A stretch of DNA of 64,000 bases from Procambarus clarkii (taxonomy: Eukaryota > Arthropoda > Malacostraca > Decapoda > Cambaridae), in the NCBI RefSeq assembly GCF_040958095.1, contig NC_091227.1, positions 21,068,158 to 21,132,157 of the forward strand, written 5' to 3'. Position 1 is the first letter of the stretch. Each line of letters begins with the position of its first letter. The notes beneath the pieces were generated by a model, which saw only the letters and a program-made list of their open reading frames with translations, had not been told where the DNA came from and searched no databases. This document shows, in pieces, positions 22,319 to 33,412 of the stretch. The position numbers and the translations under genes are program-made.

Positions 22319-22410
22319 GATGACCCCTGTTACCTAACAGTAAATAGGTATCTGGGAGTTAGCTGTTACAGGCTGCTTCCTAGGGGGGGTGCGTGTGTGG
22401 GAGAAAAAAA
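22319..22410 (+). mobile_element. SINE-A fragment
   Basis: 'CCCTGTTACCTAACAGTAAA' and 'TAGGTATCTGGGAGTTAG' then 'CAGGCTGCTTCCTAGGGGG' match the SINE-A body (compare 56,815-56,885). It abuts the LINE copy directly. Confidence 0.7.
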
Positions 22411-23180
22411 AATTTAGTAGTTAACCACTGAACTGCTCTGTCTCCAAATAACACCCTGGTGCACAAGAAATAAATTCTTTCCAAACAATTTTTTTCTCTT
22501 CTTATATTGTTAAAATGCAGAGTCTGATCACGGGGAAACTAAACAAAAAATATTGTATGTGACTTACTTTAGCTGCGATGGAGCTGGGAAGTTGAGCAAA
22601 TTATGGGCGCTGAGCGTTGGAGCGATGGGGGTCTGTCGGCCCCGCCACCCCGTGCGACGGCAGTTGCTGCGAATAAAATGTTGCGCAATTATTTTGAAGT
22701 TTCTCATTCATTTCTTCTTTTTTTTTGCTGTAATATTATTTAAAAGTGTGTAATTTGTGGAATTTATATAATTCAAAGTATAGAACATCGCTATGCTCAA
22801 AATTATGGGCCTCATATATGCGACATATTCTACAATCAAACAGTGTTTTTGCCGTTATTACACTATATACACACACACATTGTATATACCCATCTACGTA
22901 TGTATTCACCATAACGATCCACTATGTTGGTATGGTGAGCCCAAAAAACATGAGTGAGCTGCCACACCCTGCCAGTCCTCCCTCCCTCCTCCAACACATT
23001 ACTCGCCAACATTCCTCCTCCCAAAATACTGTTATTGTGTTTATTACACTATTTACACACGTTATGTATAAGTATGTACATGTTTTATTCATGTACATAC
23101 GTACATACGTGCCATCTCCTCACCTCTCTCTCTTGCCTACTTAATGCTCTTGCTTCCCTCATCTCATCACAATCGACTTT
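22411..23180. other. No gene seen
   Basis: AT-rich with a GC-rich island (22,590-22,660), (AC)n near 22,870-22,880 and 'TACATACGTACATACGTGCC' near 23,092. Open frames of 66-132 codons overlap and show no domain. Confidence 0.5.
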
Positions 23181-23240
23181 ATAATGGTCCAGGACGGATC
23201 GAAATGTCGTCGTCTATTCAATTTCCAGTGTGGTTTGGTC
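23181..23240. repeat. Partial arm of the 53-bp palindrome family
   Basis: 'ATGGTCCAGGACGGATCGAA' then 'ATGTCGTCGTC' is a half copy of the inverted-repeat family seen complete at 47,044-47,161 and 57,161-57,276. It adjoins the Tigger remnant. Confidence 0.75.
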
Positions 23241-23835
23241 AACAATGAAATCTTCATGCAAGATCTTATAAAGAAAACCCCTAGAACGAGTTTTGCAGAT
23301 ACGAAAGAGTTTAAGGTGAGTAGGGGATGGTTTGAGAAATTTTGAAAAAAGACGTGGTATTCATAGTGTTGTGAGGCATGGTGAGGGTGCCAGCTCAGAC
23401 AAAGTAGGGGCTGAAAGATTTGTTTGTGATTTTAAAGATTTTGTAGATACTGTATTGATGGATATATTCCACAACAAGTGTTTAATTGTGAGGAGACATG
23501 GCTATTCTGGAAAAAATTGCAGAAGAGGACATACATTACCCAAGAGGAGACGTCACTGCCCGGACACAAGCTAACTTGGGCTAACTTGTGTCAGGATAGG
23601 CTAACTCTTGTGCTGTGTGGCGATTAGAAAATTAAACCCTTGCTTGTGTATCATTCCGAAAATCCAAGAGTTTTAAAAAATATATAACGTGCAGAAAAAC
23701 TGTGATGAAGAGTGGTTTGCCCTGCCATCAAAAAATATCTGCAAGAGAAAAGTTTGACACTAAAGGGCCTGCTTCTCGACAATGCTCCTGCTCATCCTCC
23801 AGACTTGGAGGATGCATTGTTGGGGCCACTTTTTT
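23241..23835 (+). pseudogene. Tigger transposase middle part (DNA-binding end plus start of DDE)
   Basis: Across several frames: DLIKKTPRTSFADTKEFKVS and RGWFEKF (end of the CENP-B-like DNA-binding region), GIHSVVRHGEGASSDKVGAE, then NCEETWLFWKKLQKRTYITQ (first catalytic block; the Asp of the usual CDET is Glu here), PLLVYHSENPRVLK, and GLLLDNAPAHPPDLED (second catalytic Asp kept). The frame ends at a T-run (23,829-23,843), and the third acidic residue block is absent. Units 2 and 3 carry the later part of this segment again (25,100-25,490; 26,765-27,155) with a TAG in the first block. Dead. Confidence 0.8.
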
Positions 23836-24389
23836 TTTTTTTTAGGGATATTCCTGCATGGGCCCTAAGTTTCTGGCTAATGAACCAATGACATGAAGGA
23901 GGAGTTTTCAACCTACCTTGTGTTAGGTGTGCAGGGGTCAATAGGCTGAACATAATGTCAGGAGCAAAGGGGGGCGTTTGCCTCTTCAAACACAATTGTG
24001 ACCATCTTCATCTCTTCGAACTATCCTAAATGCTCTCTTCACCTGTCTGACCAAATTGGGTGTCCAGACCACCTTTGAATCTGAAATTGTAAAATTAATA
24101 GTGATTTCAGAATATTCAGTCCATTTATACTAACAAAATTATATACAGTATACTGTAATTGAAATTTTACAGAATGATAAAGGCAATTTAGTAACTTTGT
24201 TAAAATGCACATGGGGGAAATACATGAAAATAGGTTAATATGGTTTGTAAGGTTGATGGGAAATGTTTATTACTTTTATGATTTAAAAGATGTATAGCCC
24301 TGATACTCCATCCTGGGTGCATTCCACCAGGTAATGACCAAGCAAAAGTTTTCCACGAGGCTCTATTGTCACACAAACTTTTCACATTT

Positions 24390-24791
24390 TCAAACTTGAT
24401 TCATCTTTTTCCCCCTCGTTCCAGGGGTTTTCTTTAAAAGGTCTTCATGCAAATGCCTTGGTTTCTCACAAATGATGGCCTCTGAAATGCTATCACCTGC
24501 TAACTCTTTGTTGTGTATCCAAATTAATAAAAACTTTTCAACATCCTCAAGTGTTTGTGTTCTTTGTTTCGGGATTGTTGATATGCCTTTTGCCACTTTA
24601 ACGCTCATAATGTCCTTTTTCTTAGCAAGTATAGTGCATATTGTTGACATAGATTTGTTGTACTGCCTAGCTAGTTCAACAACCTGTGCACCGTTTTGAC
24701 GTTTATGAATGCTCTCTTGTTTTTCCTCTATGGTCATTCTCACATGTGTTTTCTTGGCTTGAACCTTACCATTGGCTTTCTTGGGACTCAT
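24390..24791 (-). pseudogene. Tigger transposase N-terminal fragment, unit 1
   Basis: From Met at 24,791: MSPKKANGKVQAKKTHVRMT, IEEKQESIHKRQNGAQVVEL, ARQYNKSMSTICTILAKKKD, then a second HTH region (IPKQRTQTLEDVEKFLLIWI, HNKELAGDSISEAIICEKPR) ending LLKKTPGTRG. This is the double helix-turn-helix DNA-binding domain of Tigger/pogo transposases. The open frame extends 63 codons further upstream, but that part covers the 5' UTR/TIR region and is unlikely to be coding. The DDE domain does not follow in this orientation; it lies on the other strand to the left. Non-functional. Confidence 0.85.
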
Positions 24792-26039
24792 GGCAAGATA
24801 TATAATAACAAATTTAATGTTCAAATAGCCAAAAATCCCAAAACAAATGTAATGCTTTATAAAGAATTCAGGCGCGATAGTTACTAGGCAGGAGACACTG
24901 GTAAACTGAGGTGCGATCACCATGCCACCACGCGCTAGGTCAGCCCATACGCATATCAACAAACTCATTTCCTGAGGCAAAGTTTGTAACCCGATTCAAA
25001 TTTTTCAAAGAAATTAGGCTCGTAACCCGAAAAGTTCATAAATATTCATTCGTAAGCCGAGGTGACACTATATATAAGTAAAAAATTAAAATTTTGTAGA
25101 TACACTGTGCTGTATTGATGGATACATTCCACAACAAGTGTTTAATTATGAGGAGACATAGCTATTCTGGAAAAAATTGCCGAAGAGGACATACATTACC
25201 CAAGAGGAGACGTCACTGCCCGGACACAAGCTAACTTGGGCTAACTTGTGTCAGGATAGGCTAACTCTTGTGCTGTGTGGCGATTTGAAAATTAAACCCT
25301 TGCTCGTGTATCATTCCGAAAATCCAAGAGTTTTAAAAAATATATAACGTGCAGAAAAACTGTGATGTGGAGTGGTTTGCCCTGCCATCAAAAAATATCT
25401 GCAAGAGAAAAGTTTGACACTCAAGGTCCTGCTTCTCGACAATGCTCCTGCTCATCCTCCAGACTTGGAGGATGCATTGTTGGGGCCACTTTTTTTTTTT
25501 TAGGGATATTCCTACATGAGCCCTGAGTTTCTGGCTAATGTACCAATGACATGAAGGAGGAGTTTTCAACCTACCTTGTGTTAGGTGTGCAGAGGGCAAT
25601 GGTTGAACATAATGTCAGGAGCAAAGGGGGGCGTTTGCCTCTTCGAACACAATTGCGACCATCTTCATCTCTTCGAACTATCCTAAATGCTCTCTTCACC
25701 TGTCTGACCAAATTGGGTGTCCAGACCACCTTTGAATCTGAAATTGTAAAATTAATAGCAATTTCAGAATATTCAGTCCATTTATACTAACAAAATTATA
25801 CATACAGTACTGTAATTGAAATTTTACAGAATGATAAAGGCAATTTAGCAACTTTGTTAAAATACACATGGGGGAAATACATGAAAATCGGTTAATATTG
25901 TTTGTAAGGTTGATGGGAAATGTTTATTACTTTTATGATTTAAAAGATGTATAGCCCTAATACTCCATCCTGGGTGCATTCCACCAGGTAATGACCACAG
26001 CAAAAGTTTTCCACGAGGCTCTATTGTCACACAAACTTT

Positions 26040-26456
26040 TCACATTTTCAAACTTGATTCATCTTTCCCCCCCCCCCCCCTCATTCCAGGGGTTTTCTTT
26101 AAAAGGTCTTCATGCAAATGCCTTGGTTTCTCACAAATGATGGCCTCTGAAATGCTATCACCTGCTAACTCCTTGTTGTGTATCCAAATTAATGAAAACT
26201 TTTTAACATCCTCAAGTGTTTGTGTTCTTTGTTTCGGGATTGTTGATATGCCTTTTGCCACTTTAATGTTCATAATGTCCTTTTTCTTAGCAAGTACAGT
26301 GCATATTGTTGACATAGATTTGTTGTACTGCCTAGCTAGTTCAACAACCTGTGCACCGTTTTGACGTTTATGAATGCTCTCTTGTTTTTCCTCTATGGTC
26401 ATTCTCACATGTGTTTTCTTGGCTTGAACCTTACCATTGGCTTTCTTGGGACTCAT
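26040..26456 (-). pseudogene. Tigger transposase N-terminal fragment, unit 2
   Basis: Near-identical to the unit-1 fragment with a few replacements (AVLAKKKDIMNIKVAKGIST; VKKFSLIWIHNKELAG). It ends near a C12 run (26,067-26,078) where unit 1 has a short pyrimidine run. Same truncation before the DDE domain. Confidence 0.85.
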
Positions 26457-27725
26457 GGCAAGATATATAATAACAAATTTTATGTTCAAATAGCCAAAAA
26501 TCCCAAAACAAATGTAATGCTTTATAAAGAATTCAGGCGCGATAGTTACTAGGCAGGAGACACTGGTAAACTGAGGTGCGATCACCATGCCACCACGCAC
26601 TAGGTCAGCCCATACGCATATCAACAAACTCATTTCCTGAGGCAAAGTTTGTAACCCGATTCAAATTTTTCAAAGAAATTAGGCTCGTAACCCGAAAAGT
26701 TCATAAATATTCATTCGTAAGCCGAGGTGACACTATATATAAGTAAAAAATTAAAATTTTGTAGATACACTGTGCTGTATTGATGGATACATTCCACAAC
26801 AAGTGTTTAATTATGAGGAGACATAGCTATTCTGGAAAAAATTGCCGAAGAGGACATACATTACCCAAGAGGAGACGTCACTGCCCGGACACAAGCTAAC
26901 TTGGGCTAACTTGTGTCAGGATAGGCTAACTCTTGTGCTGTGTGGCGATTTGAAAATTAAACCCTTGCTCGTGTATCATTCCGAAAATCCAAGAGTTTTA
27001 AAAAATATATAACGTGCAGAAAAACTGTGATGTGGAGTGGTTTGCCCTGCCATCAAAAAATATCTGCAAGAGAAAAGTTTGACACTCAAGGTCCTGCTTC
27101 TCGACAATGCTCCTGCTCATCCTCCAGACTTGGAGGATGCATTGTTGGGGCCACTTTTTTTTTTTTTAGGGATATTCCTACATGAGCCCTGAGTTTCTGG
27201 CTAATGTACCAATGACATGAAGGAGGAGTTTTCAACCTACCTTGTGTTAGGTGTGCAGAGGGCAATGGTTGAACATAATGTCAGGAGCAAAGGGGGGGCG
27301 TTTGCCTCTTCGAACACAATTGCGACCATCTTCATCTCTTCGAACTATCCTAAATGCTCTCTTCACCCGTCTGACCAAATTGGGTGTCCAGACCACCTTT
27401 GAATTTGAAATTGTAAAATTAATAGCAATTTCAGAATATTCAGTCCATTTATACTAACAAAATTATACATACAGTACTGTAATTGAAATTTTACAGAATG
27501 ATAAAGGCAATTTAGCAACTTTGTTAAAATGCACATGGGGGAAATACATGAAAATCGGTTAATATTGTTTGTAAGGTTGATGGGAAATGTTTATTACTTT
27601 TATGATTTAAAAGATGTATAGCCCTAATACTCCATCCTGGGTGCATTCCACCAGGTAATGACCACAGCAAAAGTTTTCCACGAGGCTCTATTGTCACACA
27701 AACTTTTCACATTTTCAAACTTGAT

Positions 27726-28121
27726 TCATCTTCCCCCCCCCCCCCTCATTCCAGGGGTTTTCTTTAAAAGGTCTTCATGCAAATGCCTTGGTTTCTCACA
27801 AATGATCGCCTCTGAAATGCTATCACCTGCTAACTCCTTGTTGTGTATCCAAATTAATGAAAACTTTTTAACATCCTCAAGTGTTTGTGTTCTTTGTTTC
27901 GGGATTGTTGATATGCCTTTTGCCACTTTAATGTTCATAATGTCCTTTTTCTTAGCAAGTACAGTGCATATTGTTGACATAGATTTGTTGTACCGCCTAG
28001 CTAGTTCAACAACCTGTGCACCATTTTGATGTTTATGAATGCTCTCTTGTTTTTCCTCTATGGTCATTCTCACATGTGTTTTCTTGGCTTGAACCTTACC
28101 ATTGGCTTTCTTGGGACTCAT
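27726..28121 (-). pseudogene. Tigger transposase N-terminal fragment, unit 3
   Basis: Third copy, sharing the NIKVAKGIST and VKKFSLIWIHNKELAG variants with unit 2. It has small private changes (HKHQNGAQ, ARRYNKS). C-run length differs (27,733-27,744). The outer end of this unit at ~28,395-28,401 carries the Tigger TIR-like sequence next to TATATA. Confidence 0.85.
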
Positions 28122-28429
28122 GGCAAGATATATCATAACAAAATTTATGTTCAAATAGCCAAAAATCCCAAAACAAATGTAATGCTTTACAAAGAATTCA
28201 GGCGCGATACTTACTAGGCAGGAGACACTGGTAAACTGAGGCGCGATCACCATGCCACCACGCGCTAGGTCAGCCCATACGCATATCAACAAACTCATTT
28301 CCCGAGGCAAAGTTTGTAACCCGATTCAAATTTTTCGAAGAAATTAGGCTCGTAACCCGAAAAGTTCATAAATATTCATTCGTAAGCCGAGGTGTCACTA
28401 TATATAACTAAAAAATTAAACTCAGGATT

Positions 28430-28735
28430 ACTTTCAACCCCCACCCCTTTTGCTCTACTCCATGGCCACCTACCTTCACCCCCCTCTATGATGTACTCTT
28501 CCATAGACACCTACCTTTGCCCCCCTCCTCCCCTCTACTCCTCCATCATCACCTACCTTCACACCCCCTCCCTTCTCCTCCTCCATCGTCACCTTCCTTT
28601 CACCCTCCTCTATGATGTACTCTTCCATAGACACCTACGTTCACTGCATATAATGCTCCCCTCTACTCCTCCATCGTCACCTACTTTCACCCCCCCCCCT
28701 CCGCTCTACTCCTCCAGGGTCGCAGACAATTTCAC
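28430..28735. repeat. C-rich minisatellite, ~40-45-bp imperfect units
   Basis: Repeats of 'CTCTACTCCTCCATCGTCAC', 'CTACCTTTCACCCCC' and 'TATGATGTACTCTTCCATAG'. A 133-codon frame runs through it as a by-product. Confidence 0.8.
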
Positions 28736-29379
28736 GAGCGTGAGAACTACGAGTTCTCTAACTACTCTCACACTCCTACTCTCTCACCAGTGAGGGGGAG
28801 GGAAGGAGGGAGGAAATGAAGTAAGAAAGGTGGGGGAGAGAGAATAGGCAGGGGGGAGGAGGGCCTAGATACATTTCTTCCATATAGATAGGTAGACTGA
28901 GGGAGAGCTGCTTGCCAAGAGCCCTATCAGGCAGGCTTCCTATTCCTCAACCCTCCCTAATATGCCACATCCTGGTCAGGACAACTTGCTCGATTGTTAT
29001 TCTTGGTGTGACTCGAGAACTGACCTCGAGGCGGGGCATGGGCATGGATTATCTCCCTGGGGCACGCACCTCCCTGCCCCAGCTCTCTCTCTCTCTCACA
29101 TAATCTATCAAGGGTCTAACATGAGGTCATTGTGCCTACCAGAAGTGTATATGTCCAAGGCTGGCCACCTGTCTGGACCATTCAAATGTATAAACACGTA
29201 ATTAGTCTATTAAAATTATATATAATGCTACAATTATAAATTAATTTGTTCATGGTCATTCGTTTATCAGTATTTTAATATGAGGTATATATACGCATGT
29301 ATGTATACGTTGACGTACACATATATGATTATGTGTATAGAATGATTATGATTATGTGTAATCATATATGATTATATCT
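28736..29379. other. No gene seen
   Basis: Purine-rich patch (28,793-28,870), a CTCTCT run (29,086-29,098) and AT-rich sequence with ATGATTATG repeats (29,320-29,380). Confidence 0.5.
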
Positions 29380-29550
29380 AATGGAATGCATTAGTAAGTG
29401 ATGTGGTGGAGGCTGACTCCATACACAGGTTCAAGTGTAGATATGATAGAGCCCAATAGGCTCAGAAACCTGTACACCTGTTGATTGACGGTTGAGAGGT
29501 GGAACTAAAGAGCCAGAGCTCAACCCCAGCAAGCACAATTAGGCGAGTAT
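29380..29550 (+). mobile_element. LINE-E 3' end fragment
   Basis: 'AATGGAATGCATTAGTAAGT', 'GATGTGGTGGAGGCTGACTC', then the tail 'GCCAGAGCTCAACCCCAGCA', 'AGCACAATTAGGCGAGTAT'. Matches the end of the copy at 10,486-10,715. 5'-truncated within the last coding segment. Confidence 0.75.
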
Positions 29551-30145
29551 ATGAACGAATGCACATGTACACTTTCAAATGAATTAAGATACCTTGAGAT
29601 ACACAATGACTTAGTTTAAATAGTTTAAACACATTATGGTACTGATTTTGACATGCTGATGTCTGGAAGGGAGAGGGGGTGTGGGGGGTTATTGTCTGAG
29701 GTGGAGGACCAGAGGAGGGGGTCAGTGGAAGGATGGTGGCTGGAGGGATGCCATTGTTCTAATGGTTATGAAAACAATTATTGATGGCAGGAATTCAGTG
29801 GGTGTGTACTTCACCCGCACCATCACCATACTGTGCCCTGCTACAACCCCCCCCCCACTCCACCCATGCTTTGCGGGGCGTATTACACATTATGGGATAA
29901 CCGACTGTCTGTCCATTCCTGTCTGCTCGTTATGCTGCCCTTCCTTTTGAAAATTGTCTGCTTTATCGACTTCCTTCAAGACCACACGTTAGCCTCTTAT
30001 CACGCCCTCTTACCACTCTCAGGGAGCCGGCTCTTCTATACAATAGTTACCACTCAATCCCCAAGGTGAAAGAGTGTCCGGGCATATGACTTGTTACGTG
30101 TACTTATTTGCGATTCGTTTGGGCTGTCACGTGTAGTGATTAGTG
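29551..30145. other. No gene seen
   Basis: G-rich 29,670-29,745, C9 at 29,849-29,857. No domain in any frame. Confidence 0.5.
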
Positions 30146-30305
30146 TTGGGTAAGGCTAGGCCAGGTCAGGTCAGACTAGGCCAGGTCAGACTAGGCTAGG
30201 TAAGGCTAGGCTAGGCCAGGTCAGGTCTGGTCAGGTCTGGCTAGGCCAGGTCAGGCCAGGCCAGGTCAGGCCAGGCCAGGTCAGGCCAGGCCAGGCTTGG
30301 CAGGG
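30146..30305. repeat. Minisatellite based on GGCCAGGTCA / GGCTAGG
   Basis: About 160 bp of permuted 5-, 10- and 15-bp units (GGTAAGGCTAGGCCAGGTCAG and variants). Derived by slippage from the pentamers (A)GGCC/(A)GGTC/(A)GGCT. Confidence 0.9.
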
Positions 30306-31319
30306 TGAGAGAAGTAAAGCGGCAGGTACTTACGTTTCCGAGAAAGTAGCGGCGGTAGTATATTGTTGATTTAGATTCGACGACATCCTGCAGCTAGTAG
30401 GTGTCGTCCTCATCGCTCTCGACCTTCTTGTTGTTGTAGGGGATACGAGGCACACCCAATATCCCCCTTACATTGATCACATCGCACACTAATATTTTTA
30501 CTATTTCGGACACCAGATTTGTCTGTTTCGTATATGTATAATTGTTCAATATTAAAACCACAATAGAATGCTCTAAGTACTTTCGTATATTAATACATCT
30601 TCAGAAGGAATGGTTAGCTCTGAAGATGTATTAATATAAGAAAGTACTAAAGGAAATTCCTGTTTCAATTCTTCCTCCGTGGTCTGACACTCTTATTATA
30701 TATTGTATATACTGAATTATATATACTATGCTTATATAATATATACTGAAATATTGTTACATTTAACGTATGAAACAAAGTATATATCTGTATTTTTAAT
30801 AAAATATAAAACATTAATATTTATCAACGTATCTCTGTGAATTACATAATTTATCAGTATTGTACAGCCTGTGATCTCCACCTGGCTGGCCACTGATACC
30901 TAAGTAGCTTTCATGTGTCCGGACACCGGCGATAGGATTGTATTATTTAACTTTAAAGAGAGAGATATTTCTTGAAATGTTGTCACATTAACGTCTACAT
31001 ATCTTCCTTCCTTCTGACATATAGATTTTAAGGTTAATTAGCATATATGGAAATAAATTACACAATTTATAGGCTGGTGTGAAGGGCTTCACACTCTTAG
31101 AGCAAGCCATCATGCAAGAAACTGTACAGTATCAAATGCATATATCTTCGCTTTCACTTCAGTTATATTTATGACAAGTATTTAAAGTGTAGCTTATATT
31201 TCTGCCTTTCTGTTGACATAGAAAACTTTCGTTTATTACATTACCTAGATAAAATTAGCATTGATCTTCAAAAGGTTGTAGTTGTAACTTCCATTATAAA
31301 CAACATTATTATTGCAAAC
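30306..31319. other. AT-rich sequence with degenerate ~190-bp repeat units
   Basis: Segments such as 'ACATATCTTCCTTCCTTCTG ACATATAGATTTTAAGG' (~31,000) and 'TTCTGCCTTTCTGTTGACAT' (~31,200) resemble the ~190-bp repeat unit of 34.4-35.2 kb (cytosine-thymine run, then GACATATA). A pair of inverted segments near 30,565-30,650 ('AGTACTTTCGTATATTAATACATCTTCAG' type) faces each other. Confidence 0.45.
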
Positions 31320-31985
31320 AGTAGGAGTTTCAAAGTCTCATTTGTATGGATACCTTCTCATATAGGTGTTGTCCAGCATGATGACACAAACAAGGCAGCT
31401 CAAACTGAATGTGATAAGCCTGAAGTTGAGTGGGATATGGGCATTCCAATCTCTTCTGTCAAAGCCGCAATATTTTAGGAAATTAGGGAAGACAGAAGAG
31501 CAGTCACTGACACACAAAAGCCAGAAAGCAAGAGTATAAAGAGCTATGACATGTTTATGTGCCTCTGTAACCTTTTCCACTACCGCCCACAAGATGATAT
31601 ATGGGGTGCATAATTAATGAACTAAACTAAGTAAACATGTTTAGAATCGAGAATTATATGAACGGACAGCATAAAACTTCCACTAGTGTCACAATGACAG
31701 TGTGACATTGTAATTGCCAGAATTAGGCTAGGATATCGATATGTATCGCAGGTGGCTGCAGGTAATGAATAGCCCCCAATGGTGAATATTCCAATTGTAA
31801 ACTATGTGAACAAGAGCTGGGACATACTCACCAACACTATATCTGTGATTGCCCTGTTATAAGTGACTTCAGACCAAATGGTATAAGGTACTTTGAACTC
31901 TGTAATTACTTCATACACTTAGGAATATTGGAAGATATTCTTATGCTGTACCCGGATTTTGCTAACGGAGGCTAATAGATCAGCC
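31320..31985 (+). pseudogene. Decayed LINE fragment: RNase H end and zinc knuckle
   Basis: Plus frames give NNIIIANSRSFKVSFVWIPS then HIGVVQHDDTNKAAQTECDK and PEVEWDMGIPISSVKAAIF (end of RNase H: WIPSHIG, then a DxxxKxA block). After stops and frame changes come IRLGYRY, CKLCEQELGHTL (start of the CxxC...H knuckle), RYFELCNYFIH-type sequence and ILEDIL. The gene order matches the LINE ends at 16.1 and 39.8 kb, but it is a different subfamily. No intact frame. Confidence 0.75.
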
Positions 31986-31989
31986 TTAT

Positions 31990-32220
31990 ATTTTATGTTC
32001 TCACCTGATTGTTACCTTGAGGTAGGCCTGTAAGTGGTAGTCCTCTTGAACTATTAACAGTATCAATAGATGATACTGGAGATCTGTGGAGGTGCGACTG
32101 GACCCTGCGTGACGGGAGATGTATCCCTTGTTTCTTGTGATTGATTGATGAGGATTAAGCCACCCAAAAGGTAGCACGGGCATGAATAGCCCGTAAGTGG
32201 TGTTCTTGTTAGTCACAGTT
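31990..32220. repeat. Interspersed repeat, probable SINE body
   Basis: 'TTGATTGATGAGGATTAAGC', 'CACGGGCATGAATAGCCCGT' and 'CTTGAGGTAGGCCTGTAAGT' form a GC-richer unit that looks like a retroposon tail. I recall such sequence in crustaceans but cannot confirm copy number from this window. Confidence 0.4.
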
Positions 32221-33412
32221 GATTTTTTTTTTATTGAGACTGGTATTTTATCCCCTGATTCCATGTATAACTAACCATCCTGTGAGATGGGAATATTTAA
32301 TGAACTTATAGCTAGATTTTGATATACACTGTGTATTCTTTCATATAGAATAGGGTAGCAGCACATTACTGTGTATACCTAAGCTTGTTAATAATAAAAA
32401 AAAAAAGTTAGTTTCTATCGATAGGGAGAGCGATGGTTCAAAAATCCTTCTTTAAAATATGATTATCTTTCCTATCTCACTAAAGATCTAATCTCTGTGA
32501 TTAAAATGCAAAATTGACTTTGTCACTGCCTTTTTGATAACGTATACAATCATAAGCTTATTTGTGAATCTCTATTAAACAGTAAATCAGAGAGCGTGTA
32601 AGGTTCCGTGTTCCATGTCCGAAGAAACAGGGAGATTTTACATAAATACAGTACATGATAGTTTAAGTAGCGAACGCATACCAACAAATAACGATTAGCA
32701 TCTATAACAAAAATATTGTTCTATGGAGTTGATTTAACTTCCAACCATGTATTTTTAAATAATCTTTAACGTTTTCTGGCTAGTTATGTTAGATTTGATT
32801 AAAAATACGCATTCTACTTGTTAATATCGTTAGATTTGATTAAAAATACGCATCATAAATTAAATTTGCGATAATTTGAGCAGAGAAGTTCGACGACTGG
32901 ATCACTGTGTACAGAAGGTTGATATGCCAGCAAGCACTTTCCAGAGAGCAATATATCTTGGATAAGTCGCTCCACGATATTGTTGCTTGGACCATCGACT
33001 TCCTTTGATATTACATATTTACATCTTATTTTGTTATGAAATGATATTTTTTCAGAGTAAAATTATGTTTTCTCATTTTCTGCATCCAGCATCCACATTA
33101 TAGTGAGTAAATATACCATATTACTTCATTGCTTACGTAATGCTAGGAAGGTTTGAGTAGCTTTGGGTCTTTAGTGGACAGAATCTCCAGTAGATGGGGC
33201 GCGAGTTGCCCCATCTCTCTCGACCGGGCGGGACTCGAAACTTCAATTAAAATTGCTATATCATTGGTCTCCAACACGATATATTTCCTTTGATGCACTC
33301 ACAATAACGATTATAGCTCTGTCTTTCTGGAGGCATGTAATATTTTAGGCTTTATTAGCGTATCTTTGTTAATTACACAACATATTGGCAAGTGCGTAGG
33401 CGTCTGCACTCC
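32221..33412. other. AT-rich sequence with degenerate ~190-bp units; no gene
   Basis: Contains a duplicated stretch 'GTTAGATTTGATTAAAAATACGCAT' near 32,787 and 32,830, a 10-bp-arm hairpin AGATGGGGC/GCCCCATCT (33,193-33,217) and further weak matches to the ~190-bp repeat up to the solo LTR. Confidence 0.5.

Larger units (their letters stand above)
23439..28420. repeat. Tandem triplication of a rearranged Tigger element (~1.66-kb units)
   Basis: Unit 1 23,439-25,091, unit 2 25,092-26,756, unit 3 26,757-28,420. The start 'TTTTGTAGATACACTG' of units 2 and 3 is exactly 1,665 bp apart, and the minus-strand frames end at 24,980, 26,645 and 28,310 (also 1,665 apart). Units 2 and 3 differ by only scattered substitutions; unit 1 is more diverged. 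Each unit has a plus-strand transposase DDE part on the left and a minus-strand N-terminal part on the right, ending in a Tigger-type inverted end (on minus: GTGTCACCTCGGCTTACGAA). Confidence 0.9.

Noticed and set aside
24792-24980. 63-residue N-terminal extension of the Tigger fragment (MPQEMSLLIC...)
   Set aside because: It covers the sequence between the TIR and the conserved start MSPKK and is not part of known Tigger proteins; chance openness is more likely.
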